This document shows, piece by piece, positions 36,179 through 44,393 of a stretch of 64,000 bases of DNA (the stretch's first letter is position 1; the number at the start of each line of letters is the position of its first letter). This stretch comes from Bacteroidota bacterium (lineage in GTDB: Bacteria; Bacteroidota; Bacteroidia; Flavobacteriales; Flavobacteriaceae): NCBI GenBank assembly GCA_020161455.1, contig JAIUNZ010000005.1:124001-188000 (forward strand), written 5' to 3'. A program made the position numbers and the translations under genes. A model generated the notes under the pieces. The model was not told the DNA's origin and searched no databases. It saw only the letters and a list, made by a program, of their open reading frames with translations.

Positions 36179-37462
36179 CTATTCCTGTTTTTCTAATGCT
36201 TCTACATCTTTTTGTAAATCGAGCTTCCTAAACGAAGGCAGTGCAATTCCTGTAAAAACTACTGTAATTAAAGTCATCGTACCACCAAAAACTACAGCGG
36301 TAACAGTTCCCATTAATTTGGCTGTTACACCACTTTCGAAAGCACCTAACTCATTGGAAGAACCTACGAAAATAGAATTTACTGAAGCAACTCTTCCACG
36401 CATGTTGTCTGGAGTATGCAACTGCAATATTGTATTTCTTATGACAACTGAAACGCCATCAAAGATACCACTGAAAAACATCGCCAAAACCGAAACCCAA
36501 AAAATTGTTGACAATCCGAAAATGATGATGCAAACGCCAAACATAAATATAGCGGTCAACAATTTCATCCCGGCTTTTCTATTTAAGGTAATATAAGCCG
36601 AAAGCACCATAGTAATGACAGAACCAACCGCAGGCGCGGCTCTCAGAATTCCGAAACCTTCTGAGCCTACTTTTAGAATATCCTGTGCAAATATGGGTAA
36701 TAACGCCATTGCTCCTCCAAACAGTACTGCAATCATGTCTAACGAAATGGCACCCAAAATAGTTTTGTTTTTGAAGACAAATTTTACGCCTTCTGCCAAA
36801 CTTTGAAATATAGGTTCGCCAATCTTTGGGTTTAGAATAGGTTTCTTTTCTATTTTTGACAAAAATAACAACGCAAATAGTGAACATGCAAAAACCAAGC
36901 ACATCGACCAATGCACACCAAACAAGCTAATGGAAAATCCTGCTATGGCTGGTCCAAACATCGAACCCATTTGCCAAGTCGAACTGCTCCAGGTAGCTGC
37001 ATTGGGATAGGTTTTTTTAGGAACAATTAATGAAAGTAAAGAGAAAATAGTTGGGCCAATAAATGAACGAACTAATCCTCCAAAAAACACTAAGCCATAT
37101 ATTACATATAAAGTGGTTTGCAAGGATAAATCTTTGGTAATACTCGGAACCGTAATTAAAAACAAACCAAAACTAATGACTGAAAACCCAAGAATACATT
37201 TAACCAATAGATTTTTTTTCTCGTTTTGATCCACAATATGTCCTGCGAATAATGCCATTCCAATAGCTGGAATAATCTCCATTAAGCCAATAATTCCTAG
37301 CGAAAGTGGGTCTTTAGTTAATTTGTAAACTTCCCACTCGATGATAACAAATTGCATCGACCAAGCAAAAACCATTGCAAAACGCATGGCAAGAAAAAAT
37401 TTAAATTCAGTAAATCGTAAAGCTTCGTAAGGATCGTTTTTTATCATAACTTTTTTTGCCAA
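36179..37462 (-). CDS. Major facilitator superfamily transporter (exporter-like)
   Basis: A 427-residue inner-membrane protein with about 12 hydrophobic helices. The N-terminal RFTEFKFFLAMRFAMVFAWSMQ, the LFAGHIVDQNEKKNLLVKC loop after helix 2, and the ARGxVAS-like NMRGRVASVNSIF loop in the second half are typical of the enterobactin-exporter/MFS_3 type. The substrate is unknown. It follows recJ by 17 bases on the same strand and is likely co-transcribed. Confidence 0.88.
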   Translation of the reverse strand: MAKKVMIKNDPYEALRFTEFKFFLAMRFAMVFAWSMQFVIIEWEVYKLTKDPLSLGIIGLMEIIPAIGMALFAGHIVDQNEKKNLLVKCILGFSVISFGLFLITVPSITKDLSLQTTLYVIYGLVFFGGLVRSFIGPTIFSLLSLIVPKKTYPNAATWSSSTWQMGSMFGPAIAGFSISLFGVHWSMCLVFACSLFALLFLSKIEKKPILNPKIGEPIFQSLAEGVKFVFKNKTILGAISLDMIAVLFGGAMALLPIFAQDILKVGSEGFGILRAAPAVGSVITMVLSAYITLNRKAGMKLLTAIFMFGVCIIIFGLSTIFWVSVLAMFFSGIFDGVSVVIRNTILQLHTPDNMRGRVASVNSIFVGSSNELGAFESGVTAKLMGTVTAVVFGGTMTLITVVFTGIALPSFRKLDLQKDVEALEKQE

Positions 37463-37479
37463 TGCTGAAATCTATTTGT

Positions 37480-39177
37480 TCAATTATACTGCTTAATATC
37501 TTTCAATCGCAATTGCAAAGATACGTTTCCATTAAATTCATTTTCATCAATGCAGTAACAAATTTCTATTGGTTTTCGATTTTTGGTCAATTCCAATTGG
37601 TTTCCAAATCCAAATCCAATCACCCCTATACCTTCCGAATTGTCTTGTTTTACAAATAATTTCAAATGTTCGTCTTCCAAACCTAATGTTTTACCATAAC
37701 CCGTATCTACTACATTTTTAGTCATAAAAACAGGTGTCATATTTTGCGGTCCAAAAGGTTCAAATTGATTTAAAATGCGAATTAATTTTGGGTTAATTTC
37801 TGAAAAATTGATTTGAGCATCTATAGAAATCTCAGGAATAAGCAACTCAGGCGGAATGGTTTTTTGTACTTCTGCTTCAAAAGCTGCTTTGAATGCTTTA
37901 TAATTTTCTTTTTTCAACGTCATTCCTGCAGCATAGGCATGACCACCAAATTGTTCCAAATGTTCAGCACACGCTTCCAACGCATTATAAATATCAAAAT
38001 CTTTCACAGAACGCGCCGAAGCTGCCAATTTATCTCCACTTTTTGTAAACACAACCGTTGGGCGATAATAGGTTTCTGTCAATCGAGAGGCCACAATCCC
38101 AATTACACCTTTGTGCCAATTTTCTTGAAAAACCACACTAGTGAATTTTTCTTGTTCGTTATTTTCCTCAATTTGACATAAGGCGTCTGTCGTAATATGC
38201 TTGTCCAATTCCTTTCTTTCATTGTTGTGTTGTTCAATTTCAGCTGCAAATTGTTCCGCTTGTTCTAAATTGTATTCCGTTAATAATGCGACTGCTTCGT
38301 TTCCATGTTTTATTCTTCCTGCTGCATTTATTCGAGGAGCAACAATGAAAACAACATCCGTAATCGTCAATTCTTTTTTCTTTACATTCTGAATTAGTGC
38401 CTTAATTCCAGGTCGTGGTTTTGTATTAATAACTTCCAATCCAAATTTTGCTAAAATCCGATTTTCACCTGTCATTGGAACTATATCTGCTGCAATGGCC
38501 GTAGCCACTAAATCCAAATAAACCATTAAATCGTTTATCGTTTGATTTCGATTTTGTCCCAAAGCTTGCACTAATTTAAACCCAACACCACATCCGCATA
38601 ATTCATCATAGGGATAATTGCAATCCTCACGTTTTGGGTCAAGTACCGCAACCGCTTTTGGCAATTCATTTCCTGGCCTATGATGGTCACAAATAATAAA
38701 ATCAATATTTTTTTCACGTGCATATTCCACATGATCAATCGATTTTATACCACAATCCAAAGCAATGATTAACGAAAAACCATTGTCTTCAGCGAAATCA
38801 ATTCCTTTAAAAGATATTCCATAACCTTCGTCATACCGGTCGGGAATATAAGTTGCCACGTTTGGATAAAGGCTACGCAAATAAGAAGATACTAATGAAA
38901 CTGCCGTAGTACCATCGACATCATAATCGCCAAAAACCAAAATGTTTTCCAGATTTTCAATGCCTTTTTCGATGCGTTCTACCGCTTTGTCCATGTCTTT
39001 CATCAGATAAGGATCATACAAATCATCTAAACTCGGACGAAAAAAGGCTTTCGCTTCTTCAAATGTTTCTATCCCACGTTGTATCAAAAGTGTTGCTACC
39101 AATTCTTCTACTTTTAATTCCTTGGCTAATTGAGTTACTTTTTCTGAAGATGGTTTTGGTTTTAAATTCCAGCGCAT
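37480..39177 (-). CDS. recJ: Single-stranded-DNA-specific exonuclease RecJ
   Basis: 5'-3' ssDNA exonuclease acting in recombination and mismatch repair, 565 residues. The DHH-family phosphoesterase motifs are seen as VFGDYDVDGTTAVSLV, ALDCGIKSIDH and FIICDHHRPGNELP. The DHHA1 part contains GGHAYAAGMTL, and an OB-fold C-terminal region follows. The start at 39177 (MRWNLKPKP) matches the usual N-terminus in this phylum. Confidence 0.95.
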   Translation of the reverse strand: MRWNLKPKPSSEKVTQLAKELKVEELVATLLIQRGIETFEEAKAFFRPSLDDLYDPYLMKDMDKAVERIEKGIENLENILVFGDYDVDGTTAVSLVSSYLRSLYPNVATYIPDRYDEGYGISFKGIDFAEDNGFSLIIALDCGIKSIDHVEYAREKNIDFIICDHHRPGNELPKAVAVLDPKREDCNYPYDELCGCGVGFKLVQALGQNRNQTINDLMVYLDLVATAIAADIVPMTGENRILAKFGLEVINTKPRPGIKALIQNVKKKELTITDVVFIVAPRINAAGRIKHGNEAVALLTEYNLEQAEQFAAEIEQHNNERKELDKHITTDALCQIEENNEQEKFTSVVFQENWHKGVIGIVASRLTETYYRPTVVFTKSGDKLAASARSVKDFDIYNALEACAEHLEQFGGHAYAAGMTLKKENYKAFKAAFEAEVQKTIPPELLIPEISIDAQINFSEINPKLIRILNQFEPFGPQNMTPVFMTKNVVDTGYGKTLGLEDEHLKLFVKQDNSEGIGVIGFGFGNQLELTKNRKPIEICYCIDENEFNGNVSLQLRLKDIKQYN

Positions 39178-39604
39178 GTAATCTAATTTAATTTTTTACA
39201 GTAAAAATAAACGAATTTATTTCATTAATAAATAGCCATAGAACATCATTTTTTTAAAAATTCTAAAAATTAGTGACACTAACCAACAAACATCCTTAAA
39301 AAAAAGTGCGTTTTGATTCCAAAAAACCTATTAATAAAGGAAATAGCTCAACTTAATCAAGCTTCAATCAAAATGTTTTATAGCAAATAATTTCTTTCAA
39401 ACCAAAATGACTTTCAATTTTAACTGTATGGGTATGCAAAGAAAAACTAGAGTTTGACAATATAATTCCATTATCAAAAGGAGGTGCAAATAGATACCGT
39501 AATTGTCAATTACTTTATGAACCTTTTAACAGAAATAGATATGCAAACTTATAATTTCATTCTCACTTAAAAGCACTAAATTAAAATCTATATTTAGTAC
39601 CCAT
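39178..39604. other. Intergenic region without a recognisable gene
   Basis: About 430 bases of AT-rich sequence upstream of recJ and downstream of hppD. All six frames are broken by stops at short intervals, and no tRNA or hairpin RNA was recognised except the terminator at its right end. It may carry the recJ promoter or decayed coding sequence. Confidence 0.4.
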
Positions 39605-39638
39605 AAAAAAAGCAACTTGAGTTCAAGTTGCTTTTTTT
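39605..39638. terminator. Terminator downstream of hppD
   Basis: Long perfect stem with core AGCAACTTGA / TCAAGTTGCT (39605-39620 and 39623-39638, including flanking A and T runs) and a 2-base spacer. It can end minus-strand transcription from hppD. Confidence 0.88.
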
Positions 39639-39672
39639 GTATGTAGTTTGAGAACGTGTCTTCTAAAAACGC

Positions 39673-40833
39673 TTATAACGTTCCTCTCAAAGCTTGTTCT
39701 CTTTCTATCGATTCGAATAGCGCTTTGAAATTTCCGGCACCAAAACCGCGAGCACCCATTCGTTGAATGACTTCAAAAAACAATGTTGGGCGGTCTTCTA
39801 TTGGTTTGGTGAAAATTTGTAGCAAATAACCTTCTTCATCGGCATCAATCATAATTCCTAACTTCATTAGCTTGTTAATATCTTCTTTCAATTCATGGTG
39901 GTGCGCTTCTAGACGTAACGGCACGGCATCGTAATAGGCTTGTGGTGGCGTACTCAAGAACTCAATACCTCTGGAGCGCATGTCGGCTACGGTGGTTAAA
40001 ATATCATCGGTTGCCACTGCAATATGTTGCACACCCGAGCCTTCATAGAAGTCTAAGTATTCCTCAATTTGCGACTTTTTCTTTCCTTCGGCAGGTTCGT
40101 TTATCGGGAATTTAATTCTTCCGTTACCATTACTCATTACCTTGCTCATCAGTGCAGAATATTCGGTGGTAATTTGCTTATCGTCAAACGAAAGGAAATT
40201 CACGAAGCCCATCACGTCTTCATACCATTTTACCCAAGTATTCATTTCGTTCCAACCCACATTGCCCACCATGTGGTCGATATATTTTAAACCAACAGGA
40301 GCTGGATTGTAATCGGATTTCCATTCCTTATACCCTGGTAAGAAGCTTCCTGTATAGTTCTTTCTTTCCACAAATAGATGCACAGTCTCTCCATAGGTGA
40401 AAATTCCAGCTCGTACCACTTCCCCATGCTCATCTGTTTCTACAGTTGGTTCCATATACGACTTGGCTCCGCGTTTCATAGTCTCTTCGTATGCCGAACG
40501 CGCGTCTTCTACCCATAGTGCTACGATTTTTACACCATCGCCGTGTTTCTTAACGTGTTCGCCAATTGGAGAGTCGCTTTTTAGCGCAGTAGTAAGTACT
40601 AGACGTATCTTATCTTGTTTCAACACATAGGAAGCACGGTCTTTCATACCTGTTTCCAACCCAGCATAGGCATGCGATTGAAATCCAAACGCTGTTTTGT
40701 AAAAATGCGCGGCTTGCTTGGCATTACCGACATAAAACTCTACATAATCGGTTCCTAAGAGTGGCAAAAAGTCTTGCGCACCTTCAAATATTTTCTCTAA
40801 ACCGTATTCTACATTATTAATTTCTTTTGACAT
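39673..40833 (-). CDS. hppD: 4-hydroxyphenylpyruvate dioxygenase
   Basis: Iron(II) enzyme converting 4-hydroxyphenylpyruvate to homogentisate in tyrosine breakdown, 386 residues. Two vicinal-oxygen-chelate domains are visible. Metal ligands lie in LKYIDHMVGNV, GVQHIAVATDD and LFFEVIQRMGARGFGAGNFKALFESIE, the last block being the family hallmark. It lies 117 bases downstream of homogentisate dioxygenase on the same strand, so the two successive pathway steps are encoded together. Confidence 0.96.
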   Translation of the reverse strand: MSKEINNVEYGLEKIFEGAQDFLPLLGTDYVEFYVGNAKQAAHFYKTAFGFQSHAYAGLETGMKDRASYVLKQDKIRLVLTTALKSDSPIGEHVKKHGDGVKIVALWVEDARSAYEETMKRGAKSYMEPTVETDEHGEVVRAGIFTYGETVHLFVERKNYTGSFLPGYKEWKSDYNPAPVGLKYIDHMVGNVGWNEMNTWVKWYEDVMGFVNFLSFDDKQITTEYSALMSKVMSNGNGRIKFPINEPAEGKKKSQIEEYLDFYEGSGVQHIAVATDDILTTVADMRSRGIEFLSTPPQAYYDAVPLRLEAHHHELKEDINKLMKLGIMIDADEEGYLLQIFTKPIEDRPTLFFEVIQRMGARGFGAGNFKALFESIEREQALRGTL

Positions 40834-40950
40834 ATTAGTTGTATTATGATGAAAGTATTAAGTGTTAAAATTTTTATTGAATACTTTCAAAGTGTTGTAT
40901 TTCATTTTAATAGATGAATTTCTTTTTCTATTTTCTTTCTTCTTTTCTTT

Positions 40951-42111
40951 CTAATGATCCAACCACGACTGATAGTAGGTATCGTCGGCAATCTTCATAG
41001 CCTCATCGGTTACCATCAGGGGTTTAAAAGTATCTACCATAACGGCAAGTTCTTGGGTTTCGGTTTTGCCAATACTTCTTTCGGCTGCACCTGGGTGTGG
41101 TCCATGAGGAATTCCAGCCGGGTGAAGTGAAATGTGACCTTGTTCAATATCGTTTCTACTCATAAAATCGCCATCAACATAGTACAACACCTCGTCCGAA
41201 TCGATGTTACTATGATTATAAGGCGCAGGAATAGCCAACGGATGATAATCATACATACGTGGCACGAAAGAGCATACCACAAACGCAGACGTTTCAAAGG
41301 TTTGATGTACTGGTGGTGGTTGATGAATTCTTCCAGTTATAGGCTCAAAGTCGTGAATGGAGAAAGCATAAGGATAATTGAAACCGTCATATCCCACAAC
41401 ATCAAAAGGATGTGAGGCATATACCATTTCAAATATCTCGTCTTTCTTTTTTACTTTGATAACAAACTCGCCCGATTCATTGTTAGTTTCCAACTCTTGC
41501 GGACGGCGAATGTCTCTTTCACAAAAAGGAGAATGTTCCAGGAGCTGCCCGAACCAATTTCGATACTGTTTTGGAGTATAGATTGGAACGTTAGACTCTA
41601 CTATAAACAATCTGTTTTCGATGGTATCAAAGTCTATCTTATAGATAATCCCTCGAGGAATGATTAGGTAATCGCCATACTTAAAGTCTAGATTACCATA
41701 CATCGTTCTGAGTTTCCCAGAGCCTTTGTGCACGAAAATCATTTCGTCAGAGTCAGAATTTTTATAAAAGTAGTCATTCGTTGATTTTCTAGGAGCAGCT
41801 AAAACGATATGACAATCGGAATTGGTTAAAACGATTTTTCTGCTTTCTAAATAATCGTCTTGAGGAGTTACCTCAAAGCCTTTCAGCTTATACGATTGAA
41901 TATTATTTGATTTAGAAACGGAAGGCTTAACGCTATATTGAGCGCGAATCTCTTTCACTTTTGTAGGGCGTTGCTCATGATAGGAGTTGGTGTACATCCC
42001 GTCAAAACCCACGGTTCCAAACAGTTGTTCATAGTACAAATCGCCGTTAGGTTTGCGAAACTGTATATGTCGTTTGGGTGGAATGTTCCCTAATTTATGA
42101 TAAAATGGCAT
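40951..42111 (-). CDS. hmgA: Homogentisate 1,2-dioxygenase
   Basis: Opens the homogentisate ring to maleylacetoacetate, the step after HppD. The 386-residue cupin-type protein begins MPFYHKLGNIPPKRHIQFRK, typical of the Bacteroidota form, shorter than the approximately 430-residue proteobacterial enzyme. Iron-site histidines are probably those in the HEQRP, FVHKGSG and HPAGIPHGPHPG regions. Maleylacetoacetate isomerase and fumarylacetoacetase are not in the window. Confidence 0.93.
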   Translation of the reverse strand: MPFYHKLGNIPPKRHIQFRKPNGDLYYEQLFGTVGFDGMYTNSYHEQRPTKVKEIRAQYSVKPSVSKSNNIQSYKLKGFEVTPQDDYLESRKIVLTNSDCHIVLAAPRKSTNDYFYKNSDSDEMIFVHKGSGKLRTMYGNLDFKYGDYLIIPRGIIYKIDFDTIENRLFIVESNVPIYTPKQYRNWFGQLLEHSPFCERDIRRPQELETNNESGEFVIKVKKKDEIFEMVYASHPFDVVGYDGFNYPYAFSIHDFEPITGRIHQPPPVHQTFETSAFVVCSFVPRMYDYHPLAIPAPYNHSNIDSDEVLYYVDGDFMSRNDIEQGHISLHPAGIPHGPHPGAAERSIGKTETQELAVMVDTFKPLMVTDEAMKIADDTYYQSWLDH

Positions 42112-42125
42112 GGTTTGTTATTTGT

Positions 42126-42208
42126 TAATGAGACAATTAGTTAAATAGGTAATGCGATAATTAATCCGTTAGATAATGAGATTGAAGTTCATTTACTCAT
42201 TGTCTAAC
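42126..42208. repeat. Degenerate short direct repeats and an inverted repeat upstream of hmgA
   Basis: TAATGAGACAATTAGT (42126-42141) recurs as TAATGCGATAATTAAT (42150-42165), 24 bases later. GTTAGATAATGAG and CTCATTGTCTAAC then form a 13-bp near-perfect inverted repeat (about 42168-42208). It may be a regulatory region of hmgA-hppD or only a degenerate minisatellite of the GATAATTA type common in these genomes. Confidence 0.4.
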
Positions 42209-42219
42209 TGACGCTTTAT

Positions 42220-42342
42220 CTAATTGAAATTCACTCTGGATTTCTCTTGATGAGGAATTTTAAATGGATAAGAAGATTGTCCCAATGTTTCATAGTTACA
42301 AATATCGTAAAAATTTGAATTTCCTGCTTCAAAAGAAGTCAT
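42220..42342 (-). CDS. Possible 40-residue ORF upstream of hmgA
   Basis: The frame starts with ATG at 42342 and encodes MTSFEAGNSNFYDICNYETL and 20 further residues before TAG. The frame is open for about 25 codons further upstream without another ATG, so it could be the tail of a decayed gene. It looks protein-like in composition but has no recognised relative. It lies 108 bases upstream of hmgA on the same strand. Confidence 0.25.
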   Translation of the reverse strand: MTSFEAGNSNFYDICNYETLGQSSYPFKIPHQEKSRVNFN

Positions 42343-42544
42343 AAACTTTGACAATAAGGTATTAAAAGTGTAATTATAGTAAAGAATAATAGCGTTAATG
42401 CGATTTTGAGGGTTTGCCTAATGGGTGTAAAAACTGTTAATATGCTAGGGTTTGTTTATACAATTTAAGCTTTTTATTGATTTTATATCTTTTTACGATT
42501 GTTTTTTTATCTTTGGATTTCATTAACTATACCAAAATCAAATT
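42343..42544. other. Promoter-bearing region between the hmgA side and the symporter gene
   Basis: AT-rich divergent intergenic sequence with no supported gene. It must carry the symporter promoter. ATCTTTGG at about 42511-42518 is a weak match to a -7 box. Confidence 0.3.
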
Positions 42545-44215
42545 ATGGCAGCAAGTTCACAAGCGTGGGGATCAAGAGTGGGATTAATTTTGGCAATGGC
42601 GGGAAACGCCGTAGGATTAGGTAACTTTCTTCGATTTCCGGTGCAAGCCGTGCAAAACGGTGGTGGTGCGTTTATCATTCCCTATTTGATTTGTTTCTTG
42701 TTAATGGGAATTCCTTTGCTGTATATTGAGTGGTCTTCAGGTCGATTTGGAGGAAAATTTGGAAACCATAGCACGCCTTATATACTAGACTCGATGGTAA
42801 AAGGACGCATCTTGAAATATATAGGAGTCTTTGGAATTTTTACTAATGTAGCCGTTGCTGCTTATTATTGTTATATTGAATCTTGGACAATGTCTTATGT
42901 CTATCATTCGCTACGGGGAACATTTAATGGCATGAGTCAACATGGTGTAGCCGATTTTTTTAACAACTATGTAGATATATCAAAGTCTAGTACTGGAATT
43001 CCTTACGAAGCGGTAGTGTTTTATATTTTGTGTTTGCTATTGAATACGTTTATCCTTTCCAAAGGATTAAAAGGTATCGAAAAGGTTGCCAAAATTGGAA
43101 TGCCATTGTTGATTTTGTTTGGAGCTATTTTAGCTATTAGAGGTTTGACTTTAGGTACAAGTGGAGCGTCAGAACTTTTCCCAAATGCAAATGCTTGGGA
43201 TGGTCTAAACTTTTTGTGGACGCCACAATATGATTCTATTTTAGATTTAAAAGTTTGGATGGCAGCAGCTGGACAAATATTTTTCACGTTATCGGTTGGT
43301 ATGGGAACAATACATTGCTATGCCGCTTATATGAACTCCAAAGATGATATAGCCCTAAACGCTGTTTCTGCTGGTTTTATGAATGAGTTTGTTGAGGTAG
43401 TGCTAGGTAGTTTAATCGTTATTCCAATTGCGGCGGGCTATTTAGGATTGGATTGGGTACTGGAAAATGCCGGCTTCGGAATGGCGTTCCAAACCATGCC
43501 TTATTTATTCCAACAATGGGGACCAATGTTAGCTGCCATTGCAGGGTTATTATGGTTTGGACTCTTGTTCTTTGCTGGTATCACATCGTCTTTGGCTATG
43601 GGAACACCATGGATAGGTTTCATGCGAGATGAATTTAATTGGGGACAAAACAAAGGTGCTTGGTCGTTTGGGTTATTAATTTTAATAATGGGATTGCCAA
43701 CCGTAATCTTTTTCCAAGAAGGTGTCTTTGACGAATACGATTATTGGGCAGGAACGGTAAGTCTTGTGGTATTCGCAATGTTAGAAACCATCCTATTCTC
43801 TTGGATATTTGGAATGAAGAAAGGCTGGGCAGAGATAACTAGTGGTGCCGACATTCAAGTGCCATTGATTTACAAGTTTATCATTAAATTTGTGACACCT
43901 GTGATGCTTATCATTATCTTCTTGGGTTCATTGTTTAAACCACTAAACAACGATTGGTCAGGAAATGTTTCCAGTTTGTTATCAGGCAATGGATGGAGTT
44001 TGGATAATGGTTCTATTATTAAAACGATAACCCATGCTGGTATTAAAGAGAAAATTATGGCTGCAACCGATCCAGCAATTATCGGTCAATTGGAAAGTCA
44101 GATACTTTACTTGAACTTTGCTAGGATACTACTATTAGGGCTGTTTGTTTTCATCAGTGCTTTGGTATATGTTGCGTTTTTGAAAAGAAGAAGAGAAGGA
44201 AGAGCCACTTTGTAA
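42545..44215 (+). CDS. Sodium-dependent transporter of the neurotransmitter:sodium symporter family
   Basis: A 556-residue membrane protein with about 12 helices. The hallmark of helix 1, GNAVGLGNFLRFP followed by NGGGAFIIPYLI, holds the unwound sodium and substrate site. Bacterial members (LeuT, MhsT, TnaT) import amino acids with sodium. The neighbouring tyrosine-degradation genes make an aromatic amino acid a reasonable guess, not shown by the sequence. A tiny membrane protein gene follows after 19 bases. Confidence 0.92.
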   Translation: MAASSQAWGSRVGLILAMAGNAVGLGNFLRFPVQAVQNGGGAFIIPYLICFLLMGIPLLYIEWSSGRFGGKFGNHSTPYILDSMVKGRILKYIGVFGIFTNVAVAAYYCYIESWTMSYVYHSLRGTFNGMSQHGVADFFNNYVDISKSSTGIPYEAVVFYILCLLLNTFILSKGLKGIEKVAKIGMPLLILFGAILAIRGLTLGTSGASELFPNANAWDGLNFLWTPQYDSILDLKVWMAAAGQIFFTLSVGMGTIHCYAAYMNSKDDIALNAVSAGFMNEFVEVVLGSLIVIPIAAGYLGLDWVLENAGFGMAFQTMPYLFQQWGPMLAAIAGLLWFGLLFFAGITSSLAMGTPWIGFMRDEFNWGQNKGAWSFGLLILIMGLPTVIFFQEGVFDEYDYWAGTVSLVVFAMLETILFSWIFGMKKGWAEITSGADIQVPLIYKFIIKFVTPVMLIIIFLGSLFKPLNNDWSGNVSSLLSGNGWSLDNGSIIKTITHAGIKEKIMAATDPAIIGQLESQILYLNFARILLLGLFVFISALVYVAFLKRRREGRATL

Positions 44216-44234
44216 TTTAAACAAAAAGAAGATT

Positions 44235-44393
44235 ATGAACACAGAAGCATTAATAACAATGATTACAACTCAAGGAATTGTAATCGGTTTTACGGGTTAT
44301 TTTTTTTACAGAGTATTAACCACAAAACCAAAACCCGAACCTGATTCTTATACTGAAAACGATGACGTAGTAGAACGTCAACCTGAAAACTAA
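44235..44393 (+). CDS. Small membrane subunit of the NSS symporter (MetS-like)
   Basis: A 52-residue protein, MNTEALITMITTQGIVIGFT and onward, with one transmembrane helix (about residues 8-27) and a charged, proline-rich cytoplasmic tail ending DDVVERQPEN. Its position 19 bases after the symporter gene and the one-helix layout match the small partner subunits (MetS-type) known for methionine/alanine NSS transporters. The sequence itself is too short for firm homology. Its stop overlaps the stop of the converging patatin gene. Confidence 0.7.
   Translation: MNTEALITMITTQGIVIGFTGYFFYRVLTTKPKPEPDSYTENDDVVERQPEN

Noticed and set aside
36179-37462. Enterobactin exporter assignment for the MFS protein
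   Set aside because: Only the general exporter type is visible, and no siderophore genes are nearby.
39178-39604. Possible gene relic between recJ and hppD
   Set aside because: No frame could be linked to a family; the stretch is reported only as an intergenic region.
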